A stretch of 12,049 nt of DNA from Desulfobacula sp. (GTDB lineage Bacteria > Desulfobacterota > Desulfobacteria > Desulfobacterales > Desulfobacteraceae): NCBI GenBank assembly GCA_023139225.1, contig JAGLNZ010000539.1, positions 1 through 12,049 of the forward strand, in the 5' to 3' direction. The notes under the pieces are model-generated. The model had not been told where the DNA came from, searched no databases, and saw only the letters and a list, made by a program, of their open reading frames with translations. This document shows, one piece after another, positions 1 to 7,584 of the stretch (its first letter is position 1; every line of letters begins with the position of its first letter). Made by a program: the position numbers and the translations under genes.

Positions 1-1431
1 AACCCGGGAAAATATTTTGATTTAAAACCCGGCTTTTTTAATATCAAAATGGAAGATCTTTTTGCTCAATATGAAGAACGGTTAAAAGAGATGAACAGTG
101 TGGATTTTGATAATATCCTTTTAAAAACAAGGGATCTTTTAAGGGATTATACTCAAATCAGGGAGTATTATCAAAATTATTTTTCCTATATTCTTGTGGA
201 TGAATACCAGGATACCAATAACCTTCAGGATGATTTAACCAACCTGCTTTTAGGTGAACATCAAAATCTTTTTTGTGTGGGTGACGACTGGCAGGCTGTT
301 TATGGATTCAGGGGTTCCAATGTGAATCATTTTCTGGGGTTTCCTGAAAAATATAAAAATTCAAAAATTTTCAGACTTGAGGAAAATTACCGGTCTGCAG
401 ATGAAATTGTCCAGGTGGCAAATGATTTAATCGACTATAACCCGGATAAGATGGATAAAAAATGCTTTTCAAAAAAAAAAGGCGGTGTGGTTGAAATTTA
501 TGACTTTATGTCCGATTCCCATGAAGCCGAATGGGTTGCCAGAAGGATTAAGGGATTAAACCGGCAGGGCCGGGGCATTGGTTTTGATAAAATGGCAGTG
601 GTTTACAGGACAAAATTTTGTTCCCTTCCCTTTGAGAAAATCTTTAGATCGTACCAAATACCCTATCACCTGAGAGGATCACAGGGATTTTTTGAAAGAA
701 TGGAAGTCCTTGATATTAACTCCTATCTGAGTGCGGCATTTTTCCCCAATGATGATGTCTCGTTTGAACGGATTGTCAATACGCCTAAAAGGGGCATCGG
801 ACCTTCCATGATTAAAAAAATGGCAGCCATCAGAACCCAGGGAACAAGTCTTCAGGACGCTGCCAGAATCATGGTCAAAGATCGGGTGTTAACCAAAAAA
901 ATGCATGAAAATCTTTCTTGTGTTCTTGAGGTCCTGGATGAAATACCGGATCTTGCTCCTGCCCGGGCCATGGAAGTTGTCATAGAAAAGACAGGCTATT
1001 TTGAATTTCTGAAGAAAAAAACAAAAACAAAAGCTGAATTTATTTCAAAAAAAGAAAATGTTGAACAATTGATTTATACGGCAAGAGCTAAAGATACTCT
1101 TCTGGAATATCTTGAAGAGGCGGCCTTGATCAGGGAAGACAAGGAAGATGAGGATGAACCCGACTCATCAAGTGTATCCCTTCTCACCATCCATTCCGCC
1201 AAAGGGCTGGAATATGATACGGTTTTTATTGTGGGGTGTGAAGAGCGCCTCTTTCCCCACTGGCGGTCTATGGATGCGGGAGATAATGCTGTTTTCGAGG
1301 AAAGGCGCCTGATGTACGTGGCAATGACCAGGGCTGAAAGATTTTTATACCTGACACATGCAAATTTCAGGAAAGGTGAATTTGCAACACCCAGCCGGTT
1401 TATCGATCAAATCCAAGAGTGTTTATCCTAA
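1..1431 (+). CDS. UvrD/PcrA/Rep-type superfamily 1 DNA helicase, 5' end cut by window
   Basis: ATP-driven 3'-5' DNA helicase of the UvrD/Rep family, cytoplasmic, with roles in repair or replication. The frame is open from base 1, so the true start lies upstream. The 476 visible residues lack the N-terminal Walker A part, which fits a protein of usual family length (about 650-750). Motifs seen in order: motif II DEYQDT at bases 199-216; motif III VGDDWQAVYGFRG, which keeps the Gln but has Trp where Asp is more usual; motif IV LEENYRS; the 2B-type NTPKRGIG; motif V TIHSAKGLEYD near 1186-1218; and motif VI RRLMYVAMTRAE near 1303-1338. It ends in TAA, 20 bases before the next gene, so the two are probably cotranscribed. 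A ten-A run at 471-480 lies in frame. ATG at 49 is an internal Met, not the likely start. Family assignment is firm; UvrD versus PcrA versus Rep cannot be settled from this fragment. Confidence 0.93.
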   Translation, partial: NPGKYFDLKPGFFNIKMEDLFAQYEERLKEMNSVDFDNILLKTRDLLRDYTQIREYYQNYFSYILVDEYQDTNNLQDDLTNLLLGEHQNLFCVGDDWQAVYGFRGSNVNHFLGFPEKYKNSKIFRLEENYRSADEIVQVANDLIDYNPDKMDKKCFSKKKGGVVEIYDFMSDSHEAEWVARRIKGLNRQGRGIGFDKMAVVYRTKFCSLPFEKIFRSYQIPYHLRGSQGFFERMEVLDINSYLSAAFFPNDDVSFERIVNTPKRGIGPSMIKKMAAIRTQGTSLQDAARIMVKDRVLTKKMHENLSCVLEVLDEIPDLAPARAMEVVIEKTGYFEFLKKKTKTKAEFISKKENVEQLIYTARAKDTLLEYLEEAALIREDKEDEDEPDSSSVSLLTIHSAKGLEYDTVFIVGCEERLFPHWRSMDAGDNAVFEERRLMYVAMTRAERFLYLTHANFRKGEFATPSRFIDQIQECLS

Positions 1432-1451
1432 AGAGTGAAAAAAAAGATACA

Positions 1452-2708
1452 ATGACCCAATTTTATTTGGTTAGAGAATCATTGTCACAACTTGTTGAAA
1501 AGTGCTTTAATAACGGAAAAAGCATCATCCCCACTGATCATAAAGGCATTTTTCTAACCTTGTTTTTTGCAATTTTTACAACTGTTACAGGCGTTGGGAT
1601 CGTTGTACCGCTTCTTCCCATCTATGCCAATGATCTGGGAGCCACTGGAATATATGTGGGAATGATATTCGGATCATTTTCCATCTCCAGAACCATTCTT
1701 TTGCCGTTTTTCGGGAGACTGTCAGACCAAAAAGGACGAAAGCCCTTTATTGTAGCAGGCCTATTTGCCTATACACTGATTTCCATTGCATTTGTATTTT
1801 CAAAAAATGTCGAAACCCTGATAATACTGCGCTTTATCCAGGGGGCGGCATCTGCCATGATTATGCCGGTGGTTCAGGCCTATGTGGGGGAGATAACGCC
1901 CAAAGGCTCGGAAGGATATTCCATGGGACTGTTTAACCTGTCCATGTTTTTAAGCCTGAGCTTGGGGCCTTTGATGGGGGGCGGCATAAAAGATATCTGG
2001 TCTCTTGATGCTGCGTTTATTTGTATGGGCTTGCTGTCAGGTATTGGTCTTTTATTATGTATTTTTTTCTTGCCTGCAGCATCTGAAGAAAAAATTAGAA
2101 TCACAGGAAATCAAATAATCCCATGGTCGAATCTTTTAAAAGATAAAGGCATTATTTCCCTTTTTGCTTTCCGGTATGCCTATACTGCCTGTATAGGTGT
2201 GATATGGTGTTTTCTTCCCTTGTTTGCCGATACCCAGTTCGGCCTTTCCGGTTCATTGATCGGCGTGCTGGTCATGCTGGGCGTATTTGTGTCAGGGCTT
2301 CTTCATTTGCCCATGGGGTATGTGGCAGACAGGGTAAATAAAAAAACAATGATCATTTCGGGAGGAATACTTTCAACCATTGGGATGATCCTGCCGTTCT
2401 TTGCCTCCTCCTTTTATGATCTTGTTATTGCTGTGTCAATATTTGGCGTCGGGGGCGGTATTTCCATGCCGGCAATCATGGCCTATGCTGTTATTAAAGG
2501 TGATGAAAAAAAAGCCATGGGATCGGTCATGTCCATTCTGACTATTGCACACAGCCTGGGGATGCTGACGGGTTCAATGGCTGCCGGACTTGCCATGGAT
2601 TATTTAAGTTTAAGGCTGTCCTTCCCCTGCGGAATGCTCATCATGGCCTTTGGAACACTTGTTTTCTGGGTAATAGCAGATAAAAAATCATTTACCCGAA
2701 AAGTCTGA
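1452..2708 (+). CDS. MFS transporter, 12-helix drug-exporter-like
   Basis: Inner-membrane secondary transporter of the major facilitator superfamily, probably a proton-coupled efflux pump; the substrate is unknown. The 418 residues hold about twelve hydrophobic segments after a roughly 30-residue polar N-terminus. The loop 2-3 motif A is present as GRLSDQKGRKP (residues 88-98). Helix 4 carries the motif B-like LRFIQGAASA, and helix 5 has a GPLMGG element resembling the antiporter motif C. In the second half, GYVADRVNKK repeats motif A, as expected from the internal duplication. I chose ATG at 1452. A GTG at 1419 in the same frame would overlap the helicase end and adds a charged leader with no clear ribosome site. 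The upstream A-rich stretch gives only a weak ribosome site for 1452, so coupling to the helicase is plausible. Known TetA/multidrug-like MFS proteins look like this, but drug export is an inference. Confidence 0.88.
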   Translation: MTQFYLVRESLSQLVEKCFNNGKSIIPTDHKGIFLTLFFAIFTTVTGVGIVVPLLPIYANDLGATGIYVGMIFGSFSISRTILLPFFGRLSDQKGRKPFIVAGLFAYTLISIAFVFSKNVETLIILRFIQGAASAMIMPVVQAYVGEITPKGSEGYSMGLFNLSMFLSLSLGPLMGGGIKDIWSLDAAFICMGLLSGIGLLLCIFFLPAASEEKIRITGNQIIPWSNLLKDKGIISLFAFRYAYTACIGVIWCFLPLFADTQFGLSGSLIGVLVMLGVFVSGLLHLPMGYVADRVNKKTMIISGGILSTIGMILPFFASSFYDLVIAVSIFGVGGGISMPAIMAYAVIKGDEKKAMGSVMSILTIAHSLGMLTGSMAAGLAMDYLSLRLSFPCGMLIMAFGTLVFWVIADKKSFTRKV

Positions 2709-2713
2709 TTTTT
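2683..2713 (+). terminator. Weak AT-rich hairpin at the end of the MFS gene
   Basis: Perfect 8-bp inverted repeat AAAAATCA (2683-2690) / TGATTTTT (2706-2713) with a 15-base loop. It overlaps the MFS stop codon and ends in a T5 run. The stem is nearly all A/T, so it would be a poor intrinsic terminator. It lies directly before a candidate promoter for the next gene, which is the position where a terminator would be expected. Confidence 0.25.
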
Positions 2714-2720
2714 AAAGAGA

Positions 2721-2748
2721 TTGACCTGAAATTTTTCTTGTATATTCT
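2721..2748 (+). promoter_or_regulatory. Candidate sigma70 promoter for the binding-protein gene
   Basis: TTGACC at 2721-2726 and TATTCT at 2743-2748 with 16-base spacing, in the AT-rich 126-bp gap between the MFS and binding-protein genes. The predicted leader would be about 80 bases. A good ribosome site, AAGGGAG (2821-2827), sits 7 bases before ATG 2835. AT-richness makes chance matches likely, so this is only a candidate. Confidence 0.35.
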
Positions 2749-2834
2749 TGTAAAATAATTTAGCTATTAAAATTAACATATCTATTATTAAAACATAAAA
2801 TAAGCTTAATTCTGATAAATAAGGGAGTAATCCT

Positions 2835-4847
2835 ATGAAGATTCATCATGCTTTGTCCGGCCCGAAAGACTGCGTCGCCATTGCGCTGTTTGTTTTTTTA
2901 AGCTTGGTTCATACTGTTGTTTTTGCCAATGAATGGCCCATAGTCTCAAATCCAAAAGGTCTTACGACCAAATACCCGCAACAGCTTGAACTTGCCGAAT
3001 ATGAAAGATATCTTGGAAAAAAGCTTGCCCTGCATGAAAACCCGTTATTTCGTCAGAAAGTGACCCGGAGTATGCTTCCTTTAGTTAAAGACCGCCTTCC
3101 TCTAGAGCCTCTTGTTGTTCTTCCCAATAACGGGATCGGAAAATACGGCGGGGCCTTGAGGGGACTTGCCCTTTCCTATGAATCCGGCACGTCTGAAATT
3201 TTATCCTGGCGACAGGCAAACTTTGTCAGGTTCAGCGACGATAACCGCACCATTGTTCCAAACATTGCCAAATCCTGGCAATGGAGCAAGGATCGTTCGC
3301 AGATAACTTTTTGCCTTCGTAAAGGCCATCGATGGTCTGACGGTGCTCCTTTTACCGCAGATGATGTGATTTTTTACTTAAATGACATTATTTTAAACAA
3401 AGAGATCCATAAACAAACCCCCACGCCCTGGAAAAATTTCGGTCCAAAAGCTGAAAAAATTGATGAGACCCGTGTCAAATTCATCTTTGAAAAACCCTAT
3501 ACCTCTCTGCTTTTCTTTCTGGGAGGGAATGGTTCCTATTACGATCCTTTTGCGCCCAAACATTTTTTAAAGCAATTCCACATTAAATACAATCCCGATG
3601 CCGACAGGCAGGCAAAAGCCAATGGATTTGAAAACTGGGCCTCCCAATTTAAAACATATTGGAATCGGTGGAAAGACGGCGTTGTTAATAAAGCATCCGG
3701 CCTTGAAGTTCCCACACTTGAAAGTCATATTCTCAAAGAAGTTCCTACCAAAAAAAGCCGGATTTTTATTGCCAACCCCTTTTATTTTAAAATTGATACG
3801 GCAGGAAACCAGTTACCTTATATTGATATTCACAATGAACGCTTTCTTGAAAAAAAATTATGGCTTCAGGAAATAATTGAAGGCAGGGTTGATCAAAAAT
3901 CTCAGAACATGCCGTTGGACAGCTATCCAAAGTTAAAAGCAAATCAAAAAAATGGGGATTATTCCCTTCAACTGCCAATCACGGGCCTTGGGCCGGTAAT
4001 CTTTTTTAATAAGACCCATAAAGACCCGGCGAAAAAAAAGATCTATGCTGACCCCAGGTTCAATTATGCCGCTTCCCTGGCCATCAACCGCAGCGAAATC
4101 AATGAAAAACTTTTCTTAAACCTTTGCAAACCCCAGCAGGCATTACCCCAGAATATTCCCTTTGCCACTGACAAAGACAAACAATTCATGGCCGGGTATG
4201 ATCCTGGCCAGGCCAATAAATTTTTGGATGAGATCGGACTGAAAAAAGGCCCGGACGGATACCGTATCCAATCGGACGGCAAGCCTTTCACCATTACCTG
4301 GGAATACTCCCTGCAATATATCTGGTCACATAAGCTTCCAAAGATGATCGCCGGGTACTGGAATGATGTGGGAATCAGGGTTGATCTTAAGGAAGTTACC
4401 TCAAAAGAAGCACGGGCAAAACAATTTGCCAATGACAACGACATTTCAAACGAAATTTTCTCGCCTTTTGAACCGACTCTTTTTGCATCTCCCACTACTT
4501 TTATGCCCCCCTATGGCACTTCGCACCCTGTAACCGGTATTGCATGGTGGCAATGGAAAAACAGCAATGGCACCAAGGGAGAAGAACCACCTTTATGGGT
4601 AAAAAACCTATGGGAAATCGGTGAAGAGTTTGTTACGCTCATCCCCGGATCAAACTGGTATAATGCCCTGGGAAAAGAGATTATTCGGATCAATCTGGAA
4701 AACTTAAGTGTGATCGGTACCCTGGCAGAAGTTCCTCTGGTAACAATAGTATCAAACAAACTGGGCAATGTGCCATTATGGAAGATAAATGCCTATAACT
4801 ACGGATATGCCTATCCCTACAGGACAGATCAGTGGTATTTTAAATAA
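2835..4847 (+). CDS. Periplasmic ABC-transporter substrate-binding protein, SBP family 5 (large form)
   Basis: Secreted extracellular solute-binding protein of the DppA/OppA superfamily (SBP_bac_5), which captures peptides, oligosaccharides or similar solutes and delivers them to an ABC importer. It has 670 residues. A signal peptide is clear: basic start, hydrophobic residues 13-30, and a probable type I cleavage after VFA at about residue 31. There is no lipobox Cys, so it is likely a soluble periplasmic protein. IGKYGGALR (101-109) opens the mature fold. LRKGHRWSDGAPFTADDV (161-178) is the hallmark SBP_5 motif. DTAGNQLPYID (321-331) is typical of the longer 600-700-residue subfamily, so the length is normal for that group. 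It stands alone: no permease or ATPase gene lies on either side, and it appears to have its own promoter and terminator. The substrate cannot be read from sequence, and the partner importer must be encoded elsewhere. Confidence 0.9.
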   Translation: MKIHHALSGPKDCVAIALFVFLSLVHTVVFANEWPIVSNPKGLTTKYPQQLELAEYERYLGKKLALHENPLFRQKVTRSMLPLVKDRLPLEPLVVLPNNGIGKYGGALRGLALSYESGTSEILSWRQANFVRFSDDNRTIVPNIAKSWQWSKDRSQITFCLRKGHRWSDGAPFTADDVIFYLNDIILNKEIHKQTPTPWKNFGPKAEKIDETRVKFIFEKPYTSLLFFLGGNGSYYDPFAPKHFLKQFHIKYNPDADRQAKANGFENWASQFKTYWNRWKDGVVNKASGLEVPTLESHILKEVPTKKSRIFIANPFYFKIDTAGNQLPYIDIHNERFLEKKLWLQEIIEGRVDQKSQNMPLDSYPKLKANQKNGDYSLQLPITGLGPVIFFNKTHKDPAKKKIYADPRFNYAASLAINRSEINEKLFLNLCKPQQALPQNIPFATDKDKQFMAGYDPGQANKFLDEIGLKKGPDGYRIQSDGKPFTITWEYSLQYIWSHKLPKMIAGYWNDVGIRVDLKEVTSKEARAKQFANDNDISNEIFSPFEPTLFASPTTFMPPYGTSHPVTGIAWWQWKNSNGTKGEEPPLWVKNLWEIGEEFVTLIPGSNWYNALGKEIIRINLENLSVIGTLAEVPLVTIVSNKLGNVPLWKINAYNYGYAYPYRTDQWYFK

Positions 4848-4870
4848 GATAAAACCCATGTATTGGAACA

Positions 4871-4907
4871 TGCCCTTAAAAAGCCGTGTAAAGGGACATT
4901 AATTTTT
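4871..4907 (+). terminator. Candidate intrinsic terminator after the binding-protein gene
   Basis: Arms TGCCCTT (4871-4877) and AAGGG-A-CA (4891-4898) form a 7-bp stem with one bulged A and a 13-base loop, followed a few bases later by a T5 run at 4903-4907. It lies 23 bases past the stop codon and just before the end of the convergent gene, so it might serve both directions. The stem is short and the T run is offset, hence low confidence. Confidence 0.33.
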
Positions 4908-5721
4908 ATGATCTCATCTCCGGTAAAAAAATTTGGGGTTCCTTTCGTCGGGTACAATTTTTACTGATTATTTCTGCCTTATCTCTTAGTGGGCTGTCCT
5001 TCAGGATTCTGGCTTGCCGGGGGCATACTTTAACACAGGCGCAGCAATAAATACAATGTTCATCAATGGTTGACCAGGTGTTGGTTTCATCAATTGCGTT
5101 TTTAGGGCAAACCGTGACACAGATACCACAGTCATCACAGTCATCCGTGACATCAATAAACGGAAAAGAGCTGACCGGCATGCCTTTTTTGTATGGAAAA
5201 TTGCCCGGAACATTAACAGAGGTCAAATCTGCCATATTTTCAAGGCGGCCCAGTAAACCCGCAATCTGTTTCCCAAATGAGAAGGCTTTTTCAAGGTCAT
5301 CCTCATCCGGTCTGTTCAAAGCGATTGTAAATTCATTATTAGACAATGAATGCTCTCCTATAAAGGCACCGGCAGCCAAAGGTGCAAACCCGCAATCAAC
5401 AGTGATGTTCTTTAATTCCAGAAGGGCATCGTCAAACTCCCTGTTGCCGTATAATACCACCAGGACTACCGGGGAACCGGATGCCCTGACAGTTTTAAAA
5501 TAATTGGCTGCATCTTTTGACAGCCGCCCGCCATAAACAGGCGCTCCAATCAGTACCAGATCATCCCCAAATTCAGGTGGTGCCTGGGTTCGAATTTCAG
5601 ACTTTGTAATATCAATGGCAGCCAAGACATCTTTACCGATCCCTTTTGCGATCTCTTCAAGAATAATCCGTGTTGTGGCTGTGGGGCTGAAATAAAGCAG
5701 AGTTGTATTGTCAGGACTCAT
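4906..5721 (-). CDS. EFR1-type flavodoxin-like / 2[4Fe-4S] ferredoxin protein
   Basis: Probable cytoplasmic electron-transfer protein that combines an N-terminal flavodoxin-like fold with a C-terminal bacterial ferredoxin domain, as in the EFR1 family common in anaerobes. It has 271 residues. The FMN phosphate-binding loop is FSPTATT (residues 11-17), where related proteins usually have Gly in place of the first Ala. LIGAPVYGGRLS (58-69) is the second flavin-loop region. Two CxxCxxCxxxCP clusters follow: C195, C198, C201, C205 and C223, C226, C229, C233. C227 and C256 are extra cysteines. The start ATG at 5721 is supported by GGAG (5729-5732 on the other strand's coordinates) 7 bases away. 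It is transcribed away from the pyr operon, and its end lies beside the binding-protein terminator. Its redox partner is unknown. The family is clear, but no specific reaction can be assigned. Confidence 0.88.
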   Translation of the reverse strand: MSPDNTTLLYFSPTATTRIILEEIAKGIGKDVLAAIDITKSEIRTQAPPEFGDDLVLIGAPVYGGRLSKDAANYFKTVRASGSPVVLVVLYGNREFDDALLELKNITVDCGFAPLAAGAFIGEHSLSNNEFTIALNRPDEDDLEKAFSFGKQIAGLLGRLENMADLTSVNVPGNFPYKKGMPVSSFPFIDVTDDCDDCGICVTVCPKNAIDETNTWSTIDEHCIYCCACVKVCPRQARILKDSPLRDKAEIISKNCTRRKEPQIFLPEMRS

Positions 5722-5839
5722 TATGGGTCTCCATCTTAGAAAAGCGTTATTAATTATTTTAAATCTTCATTGTCTCAGATTGTCATACTGTGTTAATAAA
5801 TGCCAGCAAAGATAAATTTATAAAGAACGGACGCGTATA
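5722..5839. promoter_or_regulatory. Divergent control region between the flavodoxin-ferredoxin gene and pyrD
   Basis: This 118-bp AT-rich gap must hold both promoters, but neither is clear. For pyrD the best candidate is TTGTCT (5770-5775) with an extended TGT-TAATAA (5791-5799) at 18-base spacing. For the minus-strand gene, ATGACA (complement of 5781-5786) and TAAAAT (complement of 5756-5761) are 19 bases apart. A perfect 10-bp palindrome, ATAAATTTAT, occupies 5812-5821 just before pyrD and could be an operator or chance. I see no PyrR-type attenuator or riboswitch structure. Confidence 0.35.
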
Positions 5840-6745
5840 ATGACAATCCAGTTTCTTGGAAAAATATTACAAAGCCCTACGGTTCTTGCTTCAGGAATTC
5901 TTGGAAACAGCAAGGATATCCTTGAAAGAGTTCATGAAAACGGCTGCGGCCTTGTGACCATGAAATCCATCGGCCCGGAGCCCAGGGACGGACATAAAAA
6001 CCCTACGGTGATTGATCTGGGTCACGGCATGATCAATGCGGTTGGGCTGCCGTCTCCGGGGTATTTAAATATGGAAAATGAATGGAAACAGCTTGAAAAA
6101 AGAAACTTTCCATTAATTGCAAGCGTCTATGGCGGGTCTGTCAGAGAATACCAGATGGTTGCAGAATTTGTATCTTCGAAAAAACCGGATTTTATTGAAA
6201 TTAACATCTCCTGTCCCAACTCTGAAAAGCACGGCATGATATTCGGAGTAAACCCGCAGTCTTCCCATGATGTTGTGGCGGCCGTTAAAAAAGTCATTAA
6301 TGTTCCGCTCATTGTCAAACTGACCCCCCAGGCCCCGGATATCGGTGAAATTGCAAAAGCCTGTGAAAATGCAGGGGCCGATGCCATCTGTGCCATCAAC
6401 ACGGTGGGCCCGGGGATGGTAATTGATATTGAAGCAAAAATGCCGGTGCTGGCCTTTAAAAAAGGGGGACTTTCAGGTCCCATGGTAAAGCCCGTTGCAG
6501 TAAGGTGTGTCTTTGATATCTACAAGGCCGTGAAGATCCCTATCATAGGACTTGGCGGCATTACCACAGGAGAAGACGCCATTGAAATTGTCATGGCGGG
6601 AGCAAGCCTTGCAGGTATTGGAAGTGCGGTCAGGTACAGGGGAATTGATGTATTTCAAAAGGTCACAAAGGAAATGGAAACCTGGCTTTCAGATCATCAT
6701 TTACACATAGAAGACATTAAAGGGGCTGCCCATAAGGAAAAATGA
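5840..6745 (+). CDS. pyrD: Dihydroorotate dehydrogenase, class 1B catalytic subunit
   Basis: FMN enzyme that oxidises dihydroorotate to orotate, the fourth step of UMP synthesis. In class 1B it works as a heterotetramer with PyrK and finally reduces NAD+. The 301 residues fit the class 1 TIM barrel. Visible landmarks are K42 in MKSIG (FMN/orotate contact), NAVGLPSPG (66-74), NISCPN (122-127) with C125 as the class 1 catalytic base, K160 in VKLTP, GGLSGP (209-214), and the FMN phosphate loops GLGG (237-240) and GIGSAV (259-264). Class 1B rather than 1A is supported by pyrK directly downstream. The stop codon TGA (6743-6745) overlaps the pyrK start cluster, which indicates translational coupling. 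The ribosome site before ATG 5840 is weak (purine-rich AAAGAACGGA). It is the first gene of pyrD-pyrK-pyrE. Confidence 0.95.
   Translation: MTIQFLGKILQSPTVLASGILGNSKDILERVHENGCGLVTMKSIGPEPRDGHKNPTVIDLGHGMINAVGLPSPGYLNMENEWKQLEKRNFPLIASVYGGSVREYQMVAEFVSSKKPDFIEINISCPNSEKHGMIFGVNPQSSHDVVAAVKKVINVPLIVKLTPQAPDIGEIAKACENAGADAICAINTVGPGMVIDIEAKMPVLAFKKGGLSGPMVKPVAVRCVFDIYKAVKIPIIGLGGITTGEDAIEIVMAGASLAGIGSAVRYRGIDVFQKVTKEMETWLSDHHLHIEDIKGAAHKEK
6734..6738 (+). promoter_or_regulatory. Ribosome site deciding among three tandem pyrK start codons
   Basis: AAGGA lies inside the end of pyrD. Three consecutive in-frame ATG codons follow at 6742, 6745 and 6748, with spacings of 3, 6 and 9 bases. The first is too close, so 6745 or 6748 is the likelier start. 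Confidence 0.6.
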
Positions 6746-7560
6746 TGATGAATACAATTACCGACCAGAAACATATCATGCTGCGACTTGAAAAAAAGCA
6801 AGTTGAAAGCCATGGGTTTGCCACCCTGTTTTTTAATTATGCCCTGCCCTTCAAACCCGGACAGTTCATCATGGTCTGGATTCCGGGCATTGATGAAAAG
6901 CCTTATACTATCTCCTTTCATTCAGAAAACCAATTTGCCATTACCATTGAGGCCAAGGGAATCTTTTCTCAAAAAGCCATTACCCTGGAAAAGGGTGACC
7001 TGATTGGAATCCGGGGGCCTTTTGGAAACGGGTTTAACATTAAATCAGACAAAACAGCGGCAGTTGTCGCAGGCGGTTGCGGCATGGCACCTTTGGCCAC
7101 GCTGGTGGAAAAACTTCCTAAAACCACTACTTTTATCCATGGGGCAAAATCAAAAGAATATATCTTATACCCGGAACGGTTTGACCTTGAAAGACTATTT
7201 TGTACGGATGACGGAAGTTTTGGCCACAAAGGATTTGTCACGGATATCCTTGAAAAACAAATTGCTTTGGGCAGACACTTTGACATGGTCTATACCTGTG
7301 GGCCTGAAATCATGATGTATCATGTTTTCAACATCTGTGAAAAGCATCATATCCCCTGCCAGGTTTCTTTGGAGCGTTACATGAGATGCGGGTTCGGGGT
7401 TTGCGGGGCATGCGTCTGCGGCAAACAGGTGGTCTGCAAGGATGGACCGGTATTCGGCTCTGACGCACTTCGTGATATAAAAGACTTTAATACAAAAGCC
7501 CTGTTAAAATCCGGCAAGGATGTTGATCTTTCCCAGTATTTTTCCTGGCGCTGCAAATAA
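6745..7560 (+). CDS. pyrK: Dihydroorotate dehydrogenase B, electron-transfer subunit (FAD, [2Fe-2S])
   Basis: Partner of class 1B PyrD. It moves electrons from PyrD's FMN through a [2Fe-2S] cluster and FAD to NAD+. Fold of the ferredoxin-NADP+ reductase superfamily. Numbered from the ATG at 6742: FAD-binding EKPYTIS (52-58) in place of the common RPxS form, RGPFGNGF (91-98), the nucleotide-binding GGCGMAP (111-117) and CGPEIMM (186-192). The C-terminal PyrK-specific cluster ligands are C216, C221, C224 and C232, in the C-x4-C-x2-C-x7-C pattern, with an extra C226. About 270 residues is normal for PyrK. Start chosen by the ribosome site; 6742 and 6748 are also possible. The gene order pyrD then pyrK is the reverse of the pyrK-pyrD order of Bacillus and other Firmicutes. 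Confidence 0.93.
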   Translation: MMNTITDQKHIMLRLEKKQVESHGFATLFFNYALPFKPGQFIMVWIPGIDEKPYTISFHSENQFAITIEAKGIFSQKAITLEKGDLIGIRGPFGNGFNIKSDKTAAVVAGGCGMAPLATLVEKLPKTTTFIHGAKSKEYILYPERFDLERLFCTDDGSFGHKGFVTDILEKQIALGRHFDMVYTCGPEIMMYHVFNICEKHHIPCQVSLERYMRCGFGVCGACVCGKQVVCKDGPVFGSDALRDIKDFNTKALLKSGKDVDLSQYFSWRCK

Positions 7561-7570
7561 ACATATTATA

Positions 7571-7575
7571 AAGGA
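7571..7575 (+). promoter_or_regulatory. Ribosome site deciding the pyrE start
   Basis: AAGGA sits 9 bases before ATG 7585 and only 3 bases before an in-frame TTG at 7579. This favours the ATG. Confidence 0.6.
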
Positions 7576-7584
7576 TTTTTGTCA

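Noticed and set aside
1419..1451. GTG start at 1419 for the MFS gene
   Set aside because: It would overlap the helicase gene by 13 bases and add a charged leader with no better ribosome site; ATG 1452 is simpler.
4064..4495. 143-codon minus-strand frame
   Set aside because: Antisense to the binding-protein gene, with no motifs or ribosome site.
5066..5503. 145-codon plus-strand frame
   Set aside because: It lies wholly antisense to the well-supported flavodoxin-ferredoxin gene, has low-complexity Ser-rich composition and no ribosome site; a shadow of the real gene.
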